Shown: positions 22,801 to 36,946, numbered from the stretch's first letter. The stretch: 64,000 bases of DNA from Anthopleura xanthogrammica (GCA_964019055.1 OZ025209.1:7865071-7929070), one strand, 5' to 3'. Notes: generated by a model from the letters alone, not told the origin. Numbers and translations are program-made.

Positions 22801-24773
22801 TCATGAGCAAAAAGTGGGGGTTTCAGCAAACAGGTCACGCCGTCAGCGAAAAACCTGGTTTTGAGAGCCAAAATGGCCATTTTTCAGTTTTTTGGGCTAA
22901 AAAGTTTTTTTTTCCAGCAAAACAGTGTTTTGGACATCCAAAATGTGCTTTTCTCGGCCAAAACTTGCGTTTAGCAGTGAAAACGTCGTGTTTTGAGCAA
23001 AAGAAAATTCTCAGCCAATTTCAGATTTTCTCAGCAAAAAACACCTTTTTTGACCAAAAAGCACCTTTACTCAGCCAAAATCCCATTTTTTTTCGCCAAA
23101 ACGTCGTGTTTTTATCTCAAGAGGTATTTTCATGAGCAAAAAGTGGGGGTTTCAGCAAACAGGTCACGCCGTCAGCGAAAAACCTGGTTTTGAGAGCCAA
23201 AATGGCCATTTTTCAGTTTTTTGGGCTAAAAAGTTTTTTTTCCCAGCAAAACAGTGTTTTGGACATCAAAAATGTGCTTTTCTCGGCCAAAACTTGCGTT
23301 TAGCAGTGAAAACGTCGTGTTTTGAGCAAAAGAAAATTCTCAGCAAATTTCAGATTTTCTCAGCAAAAAACACCTTTTTTGACCAAAAAGCACCTTTACT
23401 CAGCCAAAACCCCATTTTTTCTCGCCAAAACGTCGTGTTTTTATCTCAAGAGGTATTTTCATGAGCAAAAAGTGGGGGTTTCAGCAAACAGGTCACGCCG
23501 TCAGCGAAAAACCTGGTTTTGAGAGCCAAAATGGCCATTTTTCAGTTTTTTGGGCTAAAAAGTTTTTTTTCCAGCAAAACAGTGTTTTGGACATCCAAAA
23601 TGTGCTTTTCTCGGCCAAAATTTGCGTTTAGCAGTGAAAACGTCGTGTTTTGAGCAAAAGAAAATTCTCAGCCAATTTCAGATTTTCTCAGCAAAAAACA
23701 CCTTTTTTGACCAAAAAGCACCTTTACTCAGCCAAAACCCCATTTTTTTTCGCCAAAACGTCGTGTTTTTATCTCGAGGTATTTTCATGAGCAAAAAGTG
23801 GGGGTTTCAGCAAACAGGTCACGCCGTCAGCGAAAAACCTGGTTTTGAGAGCCAAAATGGCCATTTTTCAGTTTTTTGGGCTAAAAAGTTTTTTTTCCCA
23901 GCAAAACAGTGTTTTGGACATCCAAAATGTGCTTTTCTCGGCCAAAACTTGCGTTTAGCAGTGAAAACGTCGTGTTTTGAGCAAAAGAAAATTCTCAGCC
24001 AATTTCAGATTTTCTCAGCAAAAAACACCTTTTTTGACCAAAAAGCACCTTTACTCAGCCAAAATCTCATTTTTTTTCGCCAAAACGTCGTGTTTTTATC
24101 TCAAGAGGTATTTTCATGAGCAAAAAGTGGGGGTTTCAGCAAACAGGTCACGCCGTCAGCGAAAAACCTGGTTTTGAGAGCCAAAATGGCCATTTTTCAG
24201 TTTTTTGGGCTAAAAAGTTTTTTTTCCCAGCAAAACAGTGTTTTGGACATCAAAAATGTGCTTTTCTCGGCCAAAACTTGCGTTTAGCAGTGAAAACGTC
24301 GTGTTTTGAGCAAAAGAAAATTCTCAGCCAATTTCAGATTTTCTCAGCAAAAAACACCTTTTTTGACCAAAAAGCACCTTTACTCAGCCAAAATCCCATT
24401 TTTTTTCGCCAAAACGTCGTGTTTTTATCTCAAGAGGTATTTTCATGAGCAAAAAGTGGGGGTTTCAGCAAACAGGTCACGCCGTCAGCGAAAAACCTGG
24501 TTTTGAGAGCCAAAATGGCCATTTTTCAGTTTTTTGGGCTAAAAAGTTTTTTTTCCCAGCAAAACAGTGTTTTGGACATCCAAAATGTGCTTTTCTCGGC
24601 CAAAACTTGCGTTTAGCAGTGAAAACGTCGTGTTTTGAGCAAAAGAAAATTCTCAGCAAATTTCAGATTTTCTCAGCAAAAAACACCTTTTTTGACCAAA
24701 AAGCACCTTTACTCAGCCAAAACCCCATTTTTTTTCGCCAAAACGTCGTGTTTTTATCTCACGAGGTATTTTC
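19847..24773 (+). repeat. Array block 5: 9-unit-spaced duplication with short-unit variants
   Basis: Starts are 19847, 20176, 20505, 20833, 21159, 21488, 21816, 22145, 22474, 22803, 23132, 23461, 23787, 24116 and 24445. Units 19847 and 22803 both end AAAATCCCAT. Units 20176 and 23132 share CATCAAAAATG, GCAAATTT and TTTTTCTCGCC. Units 20833 and 23461 are both 326 bp with TCTCGAGG in place of TCTCAAGAGG. The shift from 19847 to 22803 is 2956 bp. Copy 1 contains an extra 328-bp unit (20505) that combines markers of its two neighbours, the expected product of one out-of-register exchange. Confidence 0.87.
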
Positions 24774-27700
24774 ATGAGCAAAAAGTGGGGGTTTCAGCAA
24801 GCAGGTCACGCCGTCAGCGAAAAACCTGGTTTTGAGAGCCAAAATGGCCATTTTTCAGTTTTATGGGCTAAAAAGTTTTTTTTCCAGCAAAACAGTGTTT
24901 TGGACATCCAAAATGTGCTTTTCTCGGCCAAAACTTGCGTTTAGCAGTGAAAACGTCGTGTTTGGAGCAAAAGAAAATTCTCAGCCAATTTCAGATTTTC
25001 TCAGCAAAAAACACCTTTTTTGACCAAAAAGCACCTTTACTCAGCCAAAACCCCATTTTTTTTCGCCAAAACGTCGTGTTTTTATCTCAAGAGGTATTTT
25101 CATGAGCAAAAAGTGGGGGTTTCAGCAAACAGGTCACGCCGTCAGCGAAAAACCTGGTTTTGAGAGCCAAAATGGCCATTTTTCAGTTATTTGGGCTAAA
25201 AAGTTTTTTTTTCCAGCAAAACAGTGTTTTGGACATCCAAAATGTGCTTTTCTCGGCCAAAACTTGCGTTTAGCAGTGAAAACGTCGTGTTTTGAGCAAA
25301 AGAAAATTCTCAGCCAATTTCAGATTTTCTCAGCAAAAAACACCTTTTTTGACCAAAAAGCACCTTTACTCAGCCAAAACCCCATTTTTTTTCGCCAAAA
25401 CGTCGTGTTTTTATCTCAAGAGGTATTTTCATGAGCAAAAAGTGGGGGTTTCAGCAAACAGGTCACGCCGTCAGCGAAAAACCTGGTTTTGAGAGCCAAA
25501 ATGGCCATTTTTCAGTTTTTTGGGCTAAAAAGTTTTTTTTTCCAGCAAAACAGTGTTTTGGACATCCAAAATGTGCTTTTCTCGGCCAAAACTTGCGTTT
25601 AGCAGTGAAAACGTCGTGTTTTGAGCAAAAGAAAATTCTCAGCCAATTTCAGATTTTCTCAGCAAAAAACACCTTTTTTGACCAAAAAGCACCTTTACTC
25701 AGCCAAAACCCCATTTTTTTTCGCCAAAACGTCGTGTTTTTATCTCAAGAGGTATTTTCATGAGCAAAAAGTGGGGGTTTCAGCAAACAGGTCACGCCGT
25801 CAGCGAAAAACCTGGTTTTGAGAGCCAAAATGGCCATTTTTCAGTTTTTTGGGCTAAAAAGTTTTTTTTCCCAGCAAAACAGTGTTTTGGACATCCAAAA
25901 TGTGCTTTTCTCGGCCAAAACTTGCGTTTAGCAGTGAAAACGTCGTGTTTTGAGCAAAAGAAAATTCTCAGCCAATTTCAGATTTTCTCAGCAAAAAACA
26001 CCTTTTTTGACCAAAAAGCACCTTTACTCAGCCAAAACCCCATTTTTTTTCGCCAAAACGTCGTGTTTTTATCTCAAGAGGTATTTTCATGAGCAAAAAG
26101 TGGGGGTTTCAGCAAACAGGTCACGCCGTCAGCGAAAAACCTGGTTTTGAGAGCCAAAATGGCCATTTTTCAGTTTTTTGGGCTAAAAAGTTTTTTTTTC
26201 CAGCAAAACAGTGTTTTGGACATCCAAAATGTGCTTTTCTCGGCCAAAACTTGCGTTTAGCAGTGAAAACGTCGTGTTTTGAGCAAAAGAAAATTCTCAG
26301 CCAATTTCAGATTTTCTCAGCAAAAAACACCTTTTTTGACCAAAAAGCACCTTTACTCAGCCAAAACCCCATTTTTTTTCGCCAAAACGTCGTGTTTTTA
26401 TCTCAAGAGGTATTTTCATGAGCAAAAAGTGGGGGTTTCAGCAAACAGGTCACGCCGTCAGCGAAAAACCTGGTTTTGAGAGCCAAAATGGCCATTTTTC
26501 AGTTTTTTGGGCTAAAAAATTTTTTTTTCCAGCAAAACAGTGTTTTGGACATCCAAAATGTGCTTTTCTCGGCCAAAACTTGCGTTTAGCAGTGAAAACG
26601 TCGTGTTTTGAGCAAAAGAAAATTCTCAGCCAATTTCAGATTTTCTCAGCAAAAAACACCTTTTTTGACCAAAAAGCACCTTTACTCAGCCAAAACCCCA
26701 TTTTTTTTCGCCAAAACGTCGTGTTTTTATCTCAAGAGGTATTTTCATGAGCAAAAAGTGGGGGTTTCAGCAAACAGGTCACGCCGTCAGCGAAAAACCT
26801 GGTTTTGAGAGCCAAAATGGCCATTTTTCAGTTTTTTGGGCTAAAAAGTTTTTTTTTCCAGCAAAACAGTGTTTTGGACATCCAAAATGTGCTTTTCTCG
26901 GCCAAAACTTGCGTTTAGCAGTGAAAACGTCGTGTTTTGAGCAAAAGAAAATTCTCAGCCAATTTCAGATTTTCTCAGCAAAAAACACCTTTTTTGACCA
27001 AAAAGCACCTTTACTCAGCCAAAACCCCATTTTTTTTCGCCAAAACGTCGTGTTTTTATCTCAAGAGGTATTTTCATGAGCAAAAAGTGGGGGTTTCAGC
27101 AAACAGGTCACGCCGTCAGCGAAAAACCTGGTTTTGAGAGCCAAAATGGCCATTTTTCAGTTTTTTGGGCTAAAAAGTTTTTTTTTCCAGCAAAACAGTG
27201 TTTTGGACATCCAAAATGTGCTTTTCTCGGCCAAAACTTGCGTTTAGCAGTGAAAACGTCGTGTTTTGAGCAAAAGAAAATTCTCAGCCAATTTCAGATT
27301 TTCTCAGCAAAAAACACCTTTTTTGACCAAAAAGCACCTTTACTCAGCCAAAACCCCATTTTGTTTTCGCCAAAACGTCGTGTTTTTATCTCAAGAGGTA
27401 TTTTCATGAGCAAAAAGTGGGGGTTTCAGCAAACAGGTCACGCCGTCAGCGAAAAACCTGGTTTTGAGAGCCAAAATGGCCATTTTTCAGTTTTTTGGGC
27501 TAAAAAGTTTTTTTTTCCAGCAAAACAGTGTTTTGGACATCCAAAATGTGCTTTTCTCGGCCAAAACTTGCGTTTAGCAGTGAAAACGTCGTGTTTTGAG
27601 CAAAAGAAAATTCTCAGCCAATTTCAGATTTTCTCAGCAAAAAACACCTTTTTTGACCAAAAAGCACCTTTACTCAGCCAAAACCCCATTTTTTTTCGCC

Positions 27701-30700
27701 AAAACGTCGTGTTTTTATCTCAAGAGGTATTTTCATGAGCAAAAAGTGGGGGTTTCAGCAAACAGGTCACGCCGTCAGCGAAAAACCTGGTTTTGAGAGC
27801 CAAAATGGCCATTTTTCAGTTTTTTGGGCTAAAAAGTTTTTTTTTCCAGCAAAACAGTGTTTTGGACATCCAAAATGTGCTTTTCTCGGCCAAAACTTGC
27901 GTTTAGCAGTGAAAACGTCGTGTTTTGAGCAAAAGAAAATTCTCAGCCAATTTCAGATTTTCTCAGCAAAAAACACCTTTTTTGACCAAAAAGCACCTTT
28001 ACTCAGCCAAAACCCCATTTTTTTTCGCCAAAACGTCGTGTTTTTATCTCAAGAGGTATTTTCATGAGCAAAAAGTGGGGGTTTCAGCAAACAGGTCACG
28101 CCGTCAGCGAAAAACCTGGTTTTGAGAGCCAAAATGGCCATTTTTCAGTTTTTTGGGCTAAAAAGTTTTTTTTCCAGCAAAACAGTGTTTTGGACATCCA
28201 AAATGTGCTTTTCTCGGCCAAAACTTGCGTTTAGCAGTGAAAACGTCGTGTTTTGAGCAAAAGAAAATTCTCAGCCAATTTCAGATTTTCTCAGCAAAAA
28301 ACACCTTTTTTGACCAAAAAGCACCTTTACTCAGCCAAAACCCCATTTTTTTTCGCCAAAACGTCGTGTTTTTATCTCAAGAGGTATTTTCATGAGCAAA
28401 AAGTGGGGGTTTCAGCAAACAGGTCACGCCGTCAGCGAAAAACCTGGTTTTGAGAGCCAAAATGGCCATTTTTCAGTTTTTTGGGCTAAAAAGTTTTTTT
28501 TTCCAGCAAAACAGTGTTTTGGACATCCAAAATGTGCTTTTCTCGGCCAAAACTTGCGTTTAGCAGTGAAAACGTCGTGTTTTGAGCAAAAGAAAATTCT
28601 CAGCCAATTTCAGATTTTCTCGGCAAAAAACACCTTTTTTGACCAAAAAGCACCTTTACTCAGCCAAAACCCCATTTTTTTTCGCCAAAACGTCGTGTTT
28701 TTATCTCAAGAGGTATTTTCATGAGCAAAAAGTGGGGGTTTCAGCAAACAGGTCACGCCGTCAGCGAAAAACCTGGTTTTGAGAGCCAAAATGGCCATTT
28801 TTCAGTTTTTTGGGCTAAAAAGTTTTTTTTTCCAGCAAAACAGTGTTTTGGACATCCAAAATGTGCTTTTCTCGGCCAAAACTTGCGTTTAGCAGTGAAA
28901 ACGTCGTGTTTTGAGCAAAAGAAAATTCTCAGCCAATTTCAGATTTTCTCAGCAAAAAACACCTTTTTTGACCAAAAAGCACCTTTACTCAGCCAAAACC
29001 CCATTTTTTTTCGCCAAAACGTCGTGTTTTTATCTCAAGAGGTATTTTCATGAGCAAAAAGTGGGGGTTTCAGCAAACAGGTCACGCCGTCAGCGAAAAA
29101 CCTGGTTTTGAGAGCCAAAATGGCCATTTTTCAGTTTTTTGGGCTAAAAAGTTTTTTTTTTCCAGCAAAACAGTGTTTTGGACATCCAAAATGTGCTTTT
29201 CTCGGCCAAAACTTGCGTTTAGCAGTGAAAACGTCGTGTTTTGAGCAAAAGAAAATTCTCAGCCAATTTCAGATTTTCTCAGCAAAAAACACCTTTTTTG
29301 ACCAAAAAGCACCTTTACTCAGCCAAAACCCCATTTTTTTTCGCCAAAACGTCGTGTTTTTATCTCAAGAGGTATTTTCATGAGCAAAAAGTGGGGGTTT
29401 CAGCAAACAGGTCACGCCGTCAGCGAAAAACCTGGTTTTGAGAGCCAAAATGGCCATTTTTCAGTTTTTTGGGCTAAAAAATTTTTTTTCCAGCAAAACA
29501 GTGTTTTGGAAATCCAAAATGTGCTTTTCTCGGCCAAAACTTGCGTTTAGCAGTGAAAACGTCGTGTTTTGAGCAAAAGAAAATTCTCAGCCAATTTCAG
29601 ATTTTCTCGGCAAAAAACCCCTTTTTTGACCAAAAAGCACCTTTACTCAGCCAAAACCCCATTTTTTTTCGCCAAAACGTCTTGTTTTTATCTCAAGAGG
29701 TATTTTCATGAGCAAAAAGTGGGGGTTTCAGCAAACAGGTCACGCCGTCAGCGAAAAACCTGGTTTTGAGAGCCAAAATGGCCATTTTTCAGTTTTTTGG
29801 GCTAAAAAGTTTTTTTTTCCAGCAAAACAGTGTTTTGGACATCCAAAATGTGCTTTTCTCGGCCAAAACTTGCGTTTAGCAGTGAAAACGTCGTGTTTTG
29901 AGCAAAAGAAAATTCTCAGCCAATTTCAGATTTTCTCGGCAAAAAACACCTTTTTTGACCAAAAAGCACCTTTACTCAGCCAAAACCCCATTTTTTTTCG
30001 CCAAAACGTCGTGTTTTTATCTCAAGAGGTATTTTCATGAGCAAAAAGTGGGGGTTTCAGCAAACAGGTCACGCAGTCAGCGAAAAACCTGGTTTTGAGA
30101 GCCAAAATGGCCATTTTTCAGTTTTTTGGGCTAAAAAGTTTTTTTTTCCAGCAAAACAGTGTTTTGGACATCCAAAATGTGCTTTTCTCGGCCAAAACTT
30201 GCGTTTAGCAGTGAAAACGTCGTGTTTTGAGCAAAAGAAAATTCTCAGCCAATTTCAGATTTTCTCAGCAAAAAACACCTTTTTTGACCAAAAAGCACCT
30301 TTACTCAGCCAAAACCCCATTTTTTTTCGCCAAAACGTCGTGTTTTTATCTCAAGAGGTATTTTCATGAGCAAAAAGTGGGGGTTTCAGCAAACAGGTCA
30401 CGCCGTCAGCGAAAAACCTGGTTTTGAGAGCCAAAATGGCCATTTTTCAGTTTTTTGGGCTAAAAAGTTTTTTTTTTCCAGCAAAACAGTGTTTTGGACA
30501 TCCAAAATGTGCTTTTCTCGGCCAAAACTTGCGTTTAGCAGTGAAAACGTCGTGTTTTGAGCAAAAGAAAATTCTCAGCCAATTTCAGATTTTCTCAGCA
30601 AAAAACACCTTTTTTGACCAAAAAGCACCTTTACTCAGCCAAAACCCCATTTTTTTTCGCCAAAACGTCGTGTTTTTATCTCAAGAGGTATTTTCATGAG

Positions 30701-33700
30701 CAAAAAGTGGGGGTTTCAGCAAACAGGTCACGCCGTCAGCGAAAAACCTGGTTTTGAGAGCCAAAATGGCCATTTTTCAGTTTTTTGGGCTAAAAAGTTT
30801 TTTTTTCCAGCAAAACAGTGTTTTGGACATCCAAAATGTGCTTTTCTCGGCCAAAACTTGCGTTTAGCAGTGAAAACGTCGTGTTTTGAGCAAAAGAAAA
30901 TTCTCAGCCAATTTCAGATTTTCTCAGCAAAAAACCCCTTTTTTGACCAAAAAGCACCTTTACTCAGCCAAAACCCCATTTTTTTTCGCCAAAAAGTCGT
31001 GTTTTCATCTCAAGATGTATTTTCATGAGCAAAAAGTGGGGGTTTCAGCAAACAGGTCACGCCGTCAGCGAAAAACCTGGTTTTGAGAGCCAAAATGGCC
31101 ATTTTTCAGTTTTTTGGGCTAAAAAGTTTTTTTTTCCAGCAAAACAGTGTTTTGGACATCCAAAATGTGCTTTTCTCGGCCAAAACTTGCGTTTAGCAGT
31201 GAAAACGTCGTGTTTTGAGCAAAAGAAAATTCTCAGCCAATTTCAGATTTTCTCAGCAAAAAACACCTTTTTTGACCAAAAAGCACCTTTACTCAGCCAA
31301 AACCCCATTTTTTTTTCGCCAAAACGTCGTGTTTTTATCTCAAGAGGTATTTTCATGAGCAAAAAGTGGGGGTTTCAGCAAACAGGTCACGCCGTCAGCG
31401 AAAAACCTGGTTTTGAGAGCCAAAATGGCCATTTTTCAGTTTTTTGGGCTAAAAAGTTTTTTTTTCCAGCAAAACAGTGTTTTGGACATCCAAAATGTGC
31501 TTTTCTCGGCCAAAACTTGCGTTTAGCAGTGAAAACGTCGTGTTTTGAGCAAAAGAAAATTCTCAGCCAATTTCAGATTTTCTCAGCAAAAAACACCTTT
31601 TTTGACCAAAAAGCACCTTTACTCAGCCAAAACCCCATTTTTTTTCGCCAAAACGTCGTGTTTTTATCTCAAGAGGTATTTTCATGAGCAAAAAGTGGGG
31701 GTTTCAGGAAACAGGTCACGCCGTCAGCGAAAAACCTGGTTTTGAGAGCCAAAATGGCCATTTTTCAGTTTTTTGGGCTAAAAAGTTTTTTTTTCCAGCA
31801 AAACAGTGTTTTGGACATCCAAAATGTGCTTTTCTCGGCCAAAACTTGCGTTTAGCAGTGAAAACGTCGTGTTTTGAGCAAAAGAAAATTCTCAGCCAAT
31901 TTCAGATTTTCTCAGCAAAAAACCCCTTTTTTGACCAAAAAGCACCTTTACTCAGCCAAAACCCCATTTTTTTTCGCCAAAACGTCGTGTTTTTATCTCA
32001 AGAGGTATTTTCATGAGCAAAAAGTGGGGGTTTCAGCAAACAGGTCACGCCGTCAGCGAAAAACCTGGTTTTGAGAGCCAAAATGGCCATTTTTCAGTTT
32101 TTTGGGCTAAAAAGTTTTTTTTTCCAGCAAAACAGTGTTTTGGACATCCAAAATGTGCTTTTCTCGGCCAAAACTTGCGTTTAGCAGTGAAAACGTCGTG
32201 TTTTGAGCAAAAGAAAATTCTCAGCCAATTTCAGATTTTCTCAGCAAAAAACACCTTTTTTGACCAAAAAGCACCTTTACTCAGCCAAAACCCCATTTTT
32301 TTTCGCCAAAACGTCGTGTTTTTATCTCAAGAGGTATTTTCATGAGCAAAAAGTGGGGGTTTCAGCAAACAGGTCACGCCGTCAGCGAAAAACCTGGTTT
32401 TGAGAGCCAAAATGGCCATTTTTCAGTTTTTTGGGCTAAAAAGTTTTTTTTTCCAGCAAAACAGTGTTTTGGACATCCAAAATGTGCTTTTCTCGGCCAA
32501 AACTTGCGTTTAGCAGTGAAAACGTCGTGTTTTGAGCAAAAGAAAATTCTCAGCCAATTTCAGATTTTCTCAGCAAAAAACACCTTTTTTGACCAAAAAG
32601 CACCTTTACTCAGCCAAAACCCCATTTTTTTTCGCCAAAACGTCGTGTTTTTATCTCAAGAGGTATTTTCATGAGCAAAAAGTGGGGGTTTCAGCAAACA
32701 GGTCACGCCGTCAGCGAAAAACCTGGTTTTGAGAGCCAAAATGGCCATTTTTCAGTTTTTTGGGCTAAAAAGTTTTTTTTCCCAGCAAAACAGTGTTTTG
32801 GACATCCAAAATGTGCTTTTCTCGGCCAAAACTTGCGTTTAGCAGTGAAAACGTCGTGTTTTGAGCAAAAGAAAATTCTCAGCCAATTTCAGATTTTCTC
32901 AGCAAAAAACACCTTTTTTGACCAAAAAGCACCTTTACTCAGCCAAAACCCCATTTTTTTTCGCCAAAACGTCGTGTTTTTATCTCAAGAGGTATTTTCA
33001 TGAGCAAAAAGTGGGGGTTTCAGCAAACAGGTCACGCCGTCAGCGAAAAACCTGGTTTTGAGAGCCAAAATGGCCATTTTTCAGTTTTTTGGGCTAAAAA
33101 GTTTTTTTTTCCAGCAAAACAGTGTTTTGGACATCCAAAATGTGCTTTTCTCGGCCAAAACTTGCGTTTAGCAGTGAAAACGTCGTGTTTTGAGCAAAAG
33201 AAAATTCTCAGCCAATTTCAGATTTTCTCAGCAAAAAACACCTTTTTTGACCAAAAAGCACCTTTACTCAGCCAAAACCCCATTTTTTTTCGCCAAAACG
33301 TCGTGTTTTTATCTCAAGAGGTATTTTCATGAGCAAAAAGTGGGGGTTTCAGCAAACAGGTCACGCCGTCAGCGAAAAACCTGGTTTTGAGAGCCAAAAT
33401 GGCCATTTTTCAGTTTTTTGGGCTAAAAAGTTTTTTTTTCCAGCAAAACAGTGTTTTGGACATCCAAAATGTGCTTTTCTCGGCCAAAACTTGCGTTTAG
33501 CAGTGAAAACGTCGTGTTTTGAGCAAAAGAAAATTCTCAGCCAATTTCAGATTTTCTCAGCAAAAAACACCTTTTTTGACCAAAAAGCACCTTTACTCAG
33601 CCAAAACCCCATTTTTTTTCGCCAAAACGTCGTGTTTTTATCTCAAGAGGTATTTTCATGAGCAAAAAGTGGGGGTTTCAGCAAACAGGTCACGCCGTCA

Positions 33701-34972
33701 GCGAAAAACCTGGTTTTGAGAGCCAAAATGGCCATTTTTCAGTTTTTTGGGCTAAAAAGTTTTTTTTTCCAGCAAAACAGTGTTTTGGACATCCAAAATG
33801 TGCTTTTCTCGGCCAAAACTTGCGTTTAGCAGTGAAAACGTCGTGTTTTGAGCAAAAGAAAATTCTCAGCCAATTTCAGATTTTCTCAGCAAAAAACACC
33901 TTTTTTGACCAAAAAGCACCTTTACTCAGCCAAAACCCCATTTTTTTTCGCCAAAACGTCGTGTTTTTATCTCAAGAGGTATTTTCATGAGCAAAAAGTG
34001 GGGGTTTCAGCAAACAGGTCACGGCGTCAGCGAAAAACCTGGTTTTGAGAGCCAAAATGGCCATTTTTCAGTTTTTTGGGCTAAAAAGTTTTTTTTCCCA
34101 GCAAAACAGTGTTTTGGACATCCAAAATGTGCTTTTCTCGGCCAAAACTTGCGTTTAGCAGTGAAAACGTCGTGTTTTGAGCAAAAGAAAATTCTCAGCC
34201 AATTTCAGATTTTCTCAGCAAAAAACACCTTTTTTGACCAAAAAGCACCTTTACTCAGCCAAAACCCCATTTTTTTTCGCCAAAACGTCGTGTTTTTATC
34301 TCAAGAGGTATTTTCATGAGCAAAAAGTGGGGGTTTCAGCAAACAGGTCACGCCGTCAGCGAAAAACCTGGTTTTGAGAGCCAAAATGGCCATTTTTCAG
34401 TTTTTTGGGCTAAAAAGTTTTTTTTTCCAGCAAAACAGTGTTTTGGACATCCAAAATGTGCTTTTCTCTGCCAAAACTTGCGTTTAGCAGTGAAAACGTC
34501 GTGGTTTGAGCAAAAGAAAATTCTCAGCCAATTTCAGATTTTCTCAGCAAAAAACCCCTTTTTTGACCAAAAAGCACCTTTACTCAGCCAAAACCCCATT
34601 TTTTTCGCCAAAACGTCGTGTTTTTATCTCAAGAGGTATTTTCATGAGCAAAAAGTGGGGGTTTCAGCAAACAGGTCACGCCGTCAGCGAAAAACCTGGT
34701 TTTGAGAGCCAAAATGGCCATTTTTCAGTTTTTTGGGCTAAAAAGTTTTTTTTTCCAGCAAAACAGTGTTTTGGACATCCAAAATGTGCTTTTCTCGGCC
34801 AAAACTTGCGTTTAGCAGTGAAAACGTCGTGTTTTGAGCAAAAGAAAATTCTCAGCCAATTTCAGATTTTCTCAGCAAAAAACACCTTTTTTGACCAAAA
34901 AGCACCTTTACTCAGCCAAAACCCCATTTTTTTTCGCCAAAACGTCGTGTTTTTATCTCAAGAGGTATTTTC
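24774..34972 (+). repeat. Array block 6: homogeneous units, mostly 329 bp
   Basis: About 31 units, nearly all consensus. Starts are every 329 bp except for 328-bp units at 24774, 28064, 29380 and 34316 and 330-bp units at 27076, 29050, 30366 and 31025. Markers are sparse: TTTATGGGC near 24862, TTATTTGGGC near 25189, TTTTGTTTTCGCC near 27362, CTCGGCAAAA in units 28392, 29380 and 29708, and AAAACCCCTT in a few units from 29380 on. The 330-bp units 29050 and 30366 (T10 in run A) lie exactly four units (1316 bp) apart. No unique sequence is seen. Confidence 0.93.
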
Positions 34973-36946
34973 ATGAGCAAAAAGTGGGGGTTTCAGCAAA
35001 CAGGTCACGCCGTCAGCGAAAAACCTGGTTTTGAGAGCCAAAATGGCCATTTTTCAGTTTTTTGGGCTAAAAAGTTTTTTTTTCCAGCAAAACAGTGTTT
35101 TGGACATCCAAAATGTGCTTTTCTCGGCCAAAACTTGCGTTTAGCAGTGAAAACGTCGTGTTTTGAGCAAAAGAAAATTCTCAGCCAATTTCAGATTTTC
35201 TCAGCAAAAAACACCTTTTTTGACCAAAAAGCACCTTTACTCAGCCAAAACCCCATTTTTTTTCGCCAAAACGTCGTGTTTTTATCTCAAGAGGTATTGT
35301 CATGAGCAAAAAGTGGGGGTTTCAGCAAACAGGTCACGCCGTCAGCGAAAAACCTGGTTTTGAGAGCCAAAATGGCCATTTTTCAGTTTTTTGGGCTAAA
35401 AAGTTTTTTTTTCCAGCAAAACAGTGTTTTGGACATCCAAAATGTGCTTTTCTCGGCCAAAACTTGCGTTTAGCAGTGAAAACGTCGTGTTTTGAGCAAA
35501 AGAAAATTCTCAGCCAATTTCAGATTTTCTCAGCAAAAAACACCTTTTTTGACCAAAAAGCACCTTTACTCAGCCAAAACCCCATTTTTTTTCGCCAAAA
35601 CGTCGTGTTTTTATCTCAAGAGGTATTTTCATGAGCAAAAAGTGGGGGTTTCAGCAAACAGGTCACGCCGTCAGCGAAAAACCTGGTTTTGAGAGCCAAA
35701 ATGGCCATTTTTCAGTTTTTTGGGCTAAAAAGTTTTTTTTTCCAGCAAAACAGTGTTTTGGACATCCAAAATGTGCTTTTCTCGGCCAAAACTTGCGTTT
35801 AGCAGTGAAAACGTCGTGTTTTGAGCAAAAGAAAATTCTCAGCCAATTTCAGATTTTCTCAGCAAAAAACACCTTTTTTGACCAAAAAGCACCTTTACTC
35901 AGCCAAAACCCCATTTTTTTTCGCCAAAACGTCGTGTTTTTATCTCAAGAGGTATTGTCATGAGCAAAAAGTGGGGGTTTCAGCAAACAGGTCACGCCGT
36001 CAGCGAAAAACCTGGTTTTGAGAGCCAAAATGGCCATTTTTCAGTTTTTTGGGCTAAAAAGTTTTTTTTTCCCACAAAACAGTGTTTTGGACATCCAAAA
36101 TGTGCTTTTCTCGGCCAAAACTTGCGTTTAGCAGTGAAAACGTCGTGTTTTGAGCAAAAGAAAATTCTCAGCCAATTTCAGATTTTCTCAGCAAAAAACA
36201 CCTTTTTTGACCAAAAAGCACCTTTACTCAGCCAAAACCCCATTTTTTTTCGCCAAAACGTCGTGTTTTTATCTCAAGAGGTATTTTCATGAGCAAAAAG
36301 TGGGGGTTTCAGCAAACAGGTCACGCCGTCAGCGAAAAACCTGGTTTTGAGAGCCAAAATGGCCATTTTTCAGTTTTTTGGGCTAAAAAGTTTTTTTTTC
36401 CAGCAAAACAGTGTTTTGGACATCCAAAATGTGCTTTTCTCGGCCAAAACTTGCGTTTAGCAGTGAAAACGTCGTGTTTTGAGCAAAAGAAAATTCTCAG
36501 CCAATTTCAGATTTTCTCAGCAAAAAACACCTTTTTTGACCAAAAAGCACCTTTACTCAGCCAAAACCCCATTTTTTTTCGCCAAAACGTCGTGTTTTTA
36601 TCTCAAGAGGTATTGTCATGAGCAAAAAGTGGGGGTTTCAGCAAACAGGTCACGCCGTCAGCGAAAAACCTGGTTTTGAGAGCCAAAATGGCCATTTTTC
36701 AGTTTTTTGGGCTAAAAAGTTTTTTTTTCCCACAAAACAGTGTTTTGGACATCCAAAATGTGCTTTTCTCGGCCAAAACTTGCGTTTAGCAGTGAAAACG
36801 TCGTGTTTTGAGCAAAAGAAAATTCTCAGCCAATTTCAGATTTTCTCAGCAAAAAACACCTTTTTTGACCAAAAAGCACCTTTACTCAGCCAAAACCCCA
36901 TTTTTTTTCGCCAAAACGTCGTGTTTTTATCTCTAGAGGTATTTTC
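34973..36946 (+). repeat. 2-unit HOR, three tandem copies of 658 bp
   Basis: Copies are 34973-35630, 35631-36288 and 36289-36946. The marker GTATTGTCATG (usual GTATTTTCATG) occurs just before starts 35302, 35960 and 36618, so every second unit boundary is marked. The second unit of copies 2 and 3 also has TTTCCCACAAAAC in place of CCAGCAAAAC (near 36070 and 36728), placing those two copies as the most recent pair. Copy 3 ends with TCTCTAGAGG near 36932. Confidence 0.9.
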
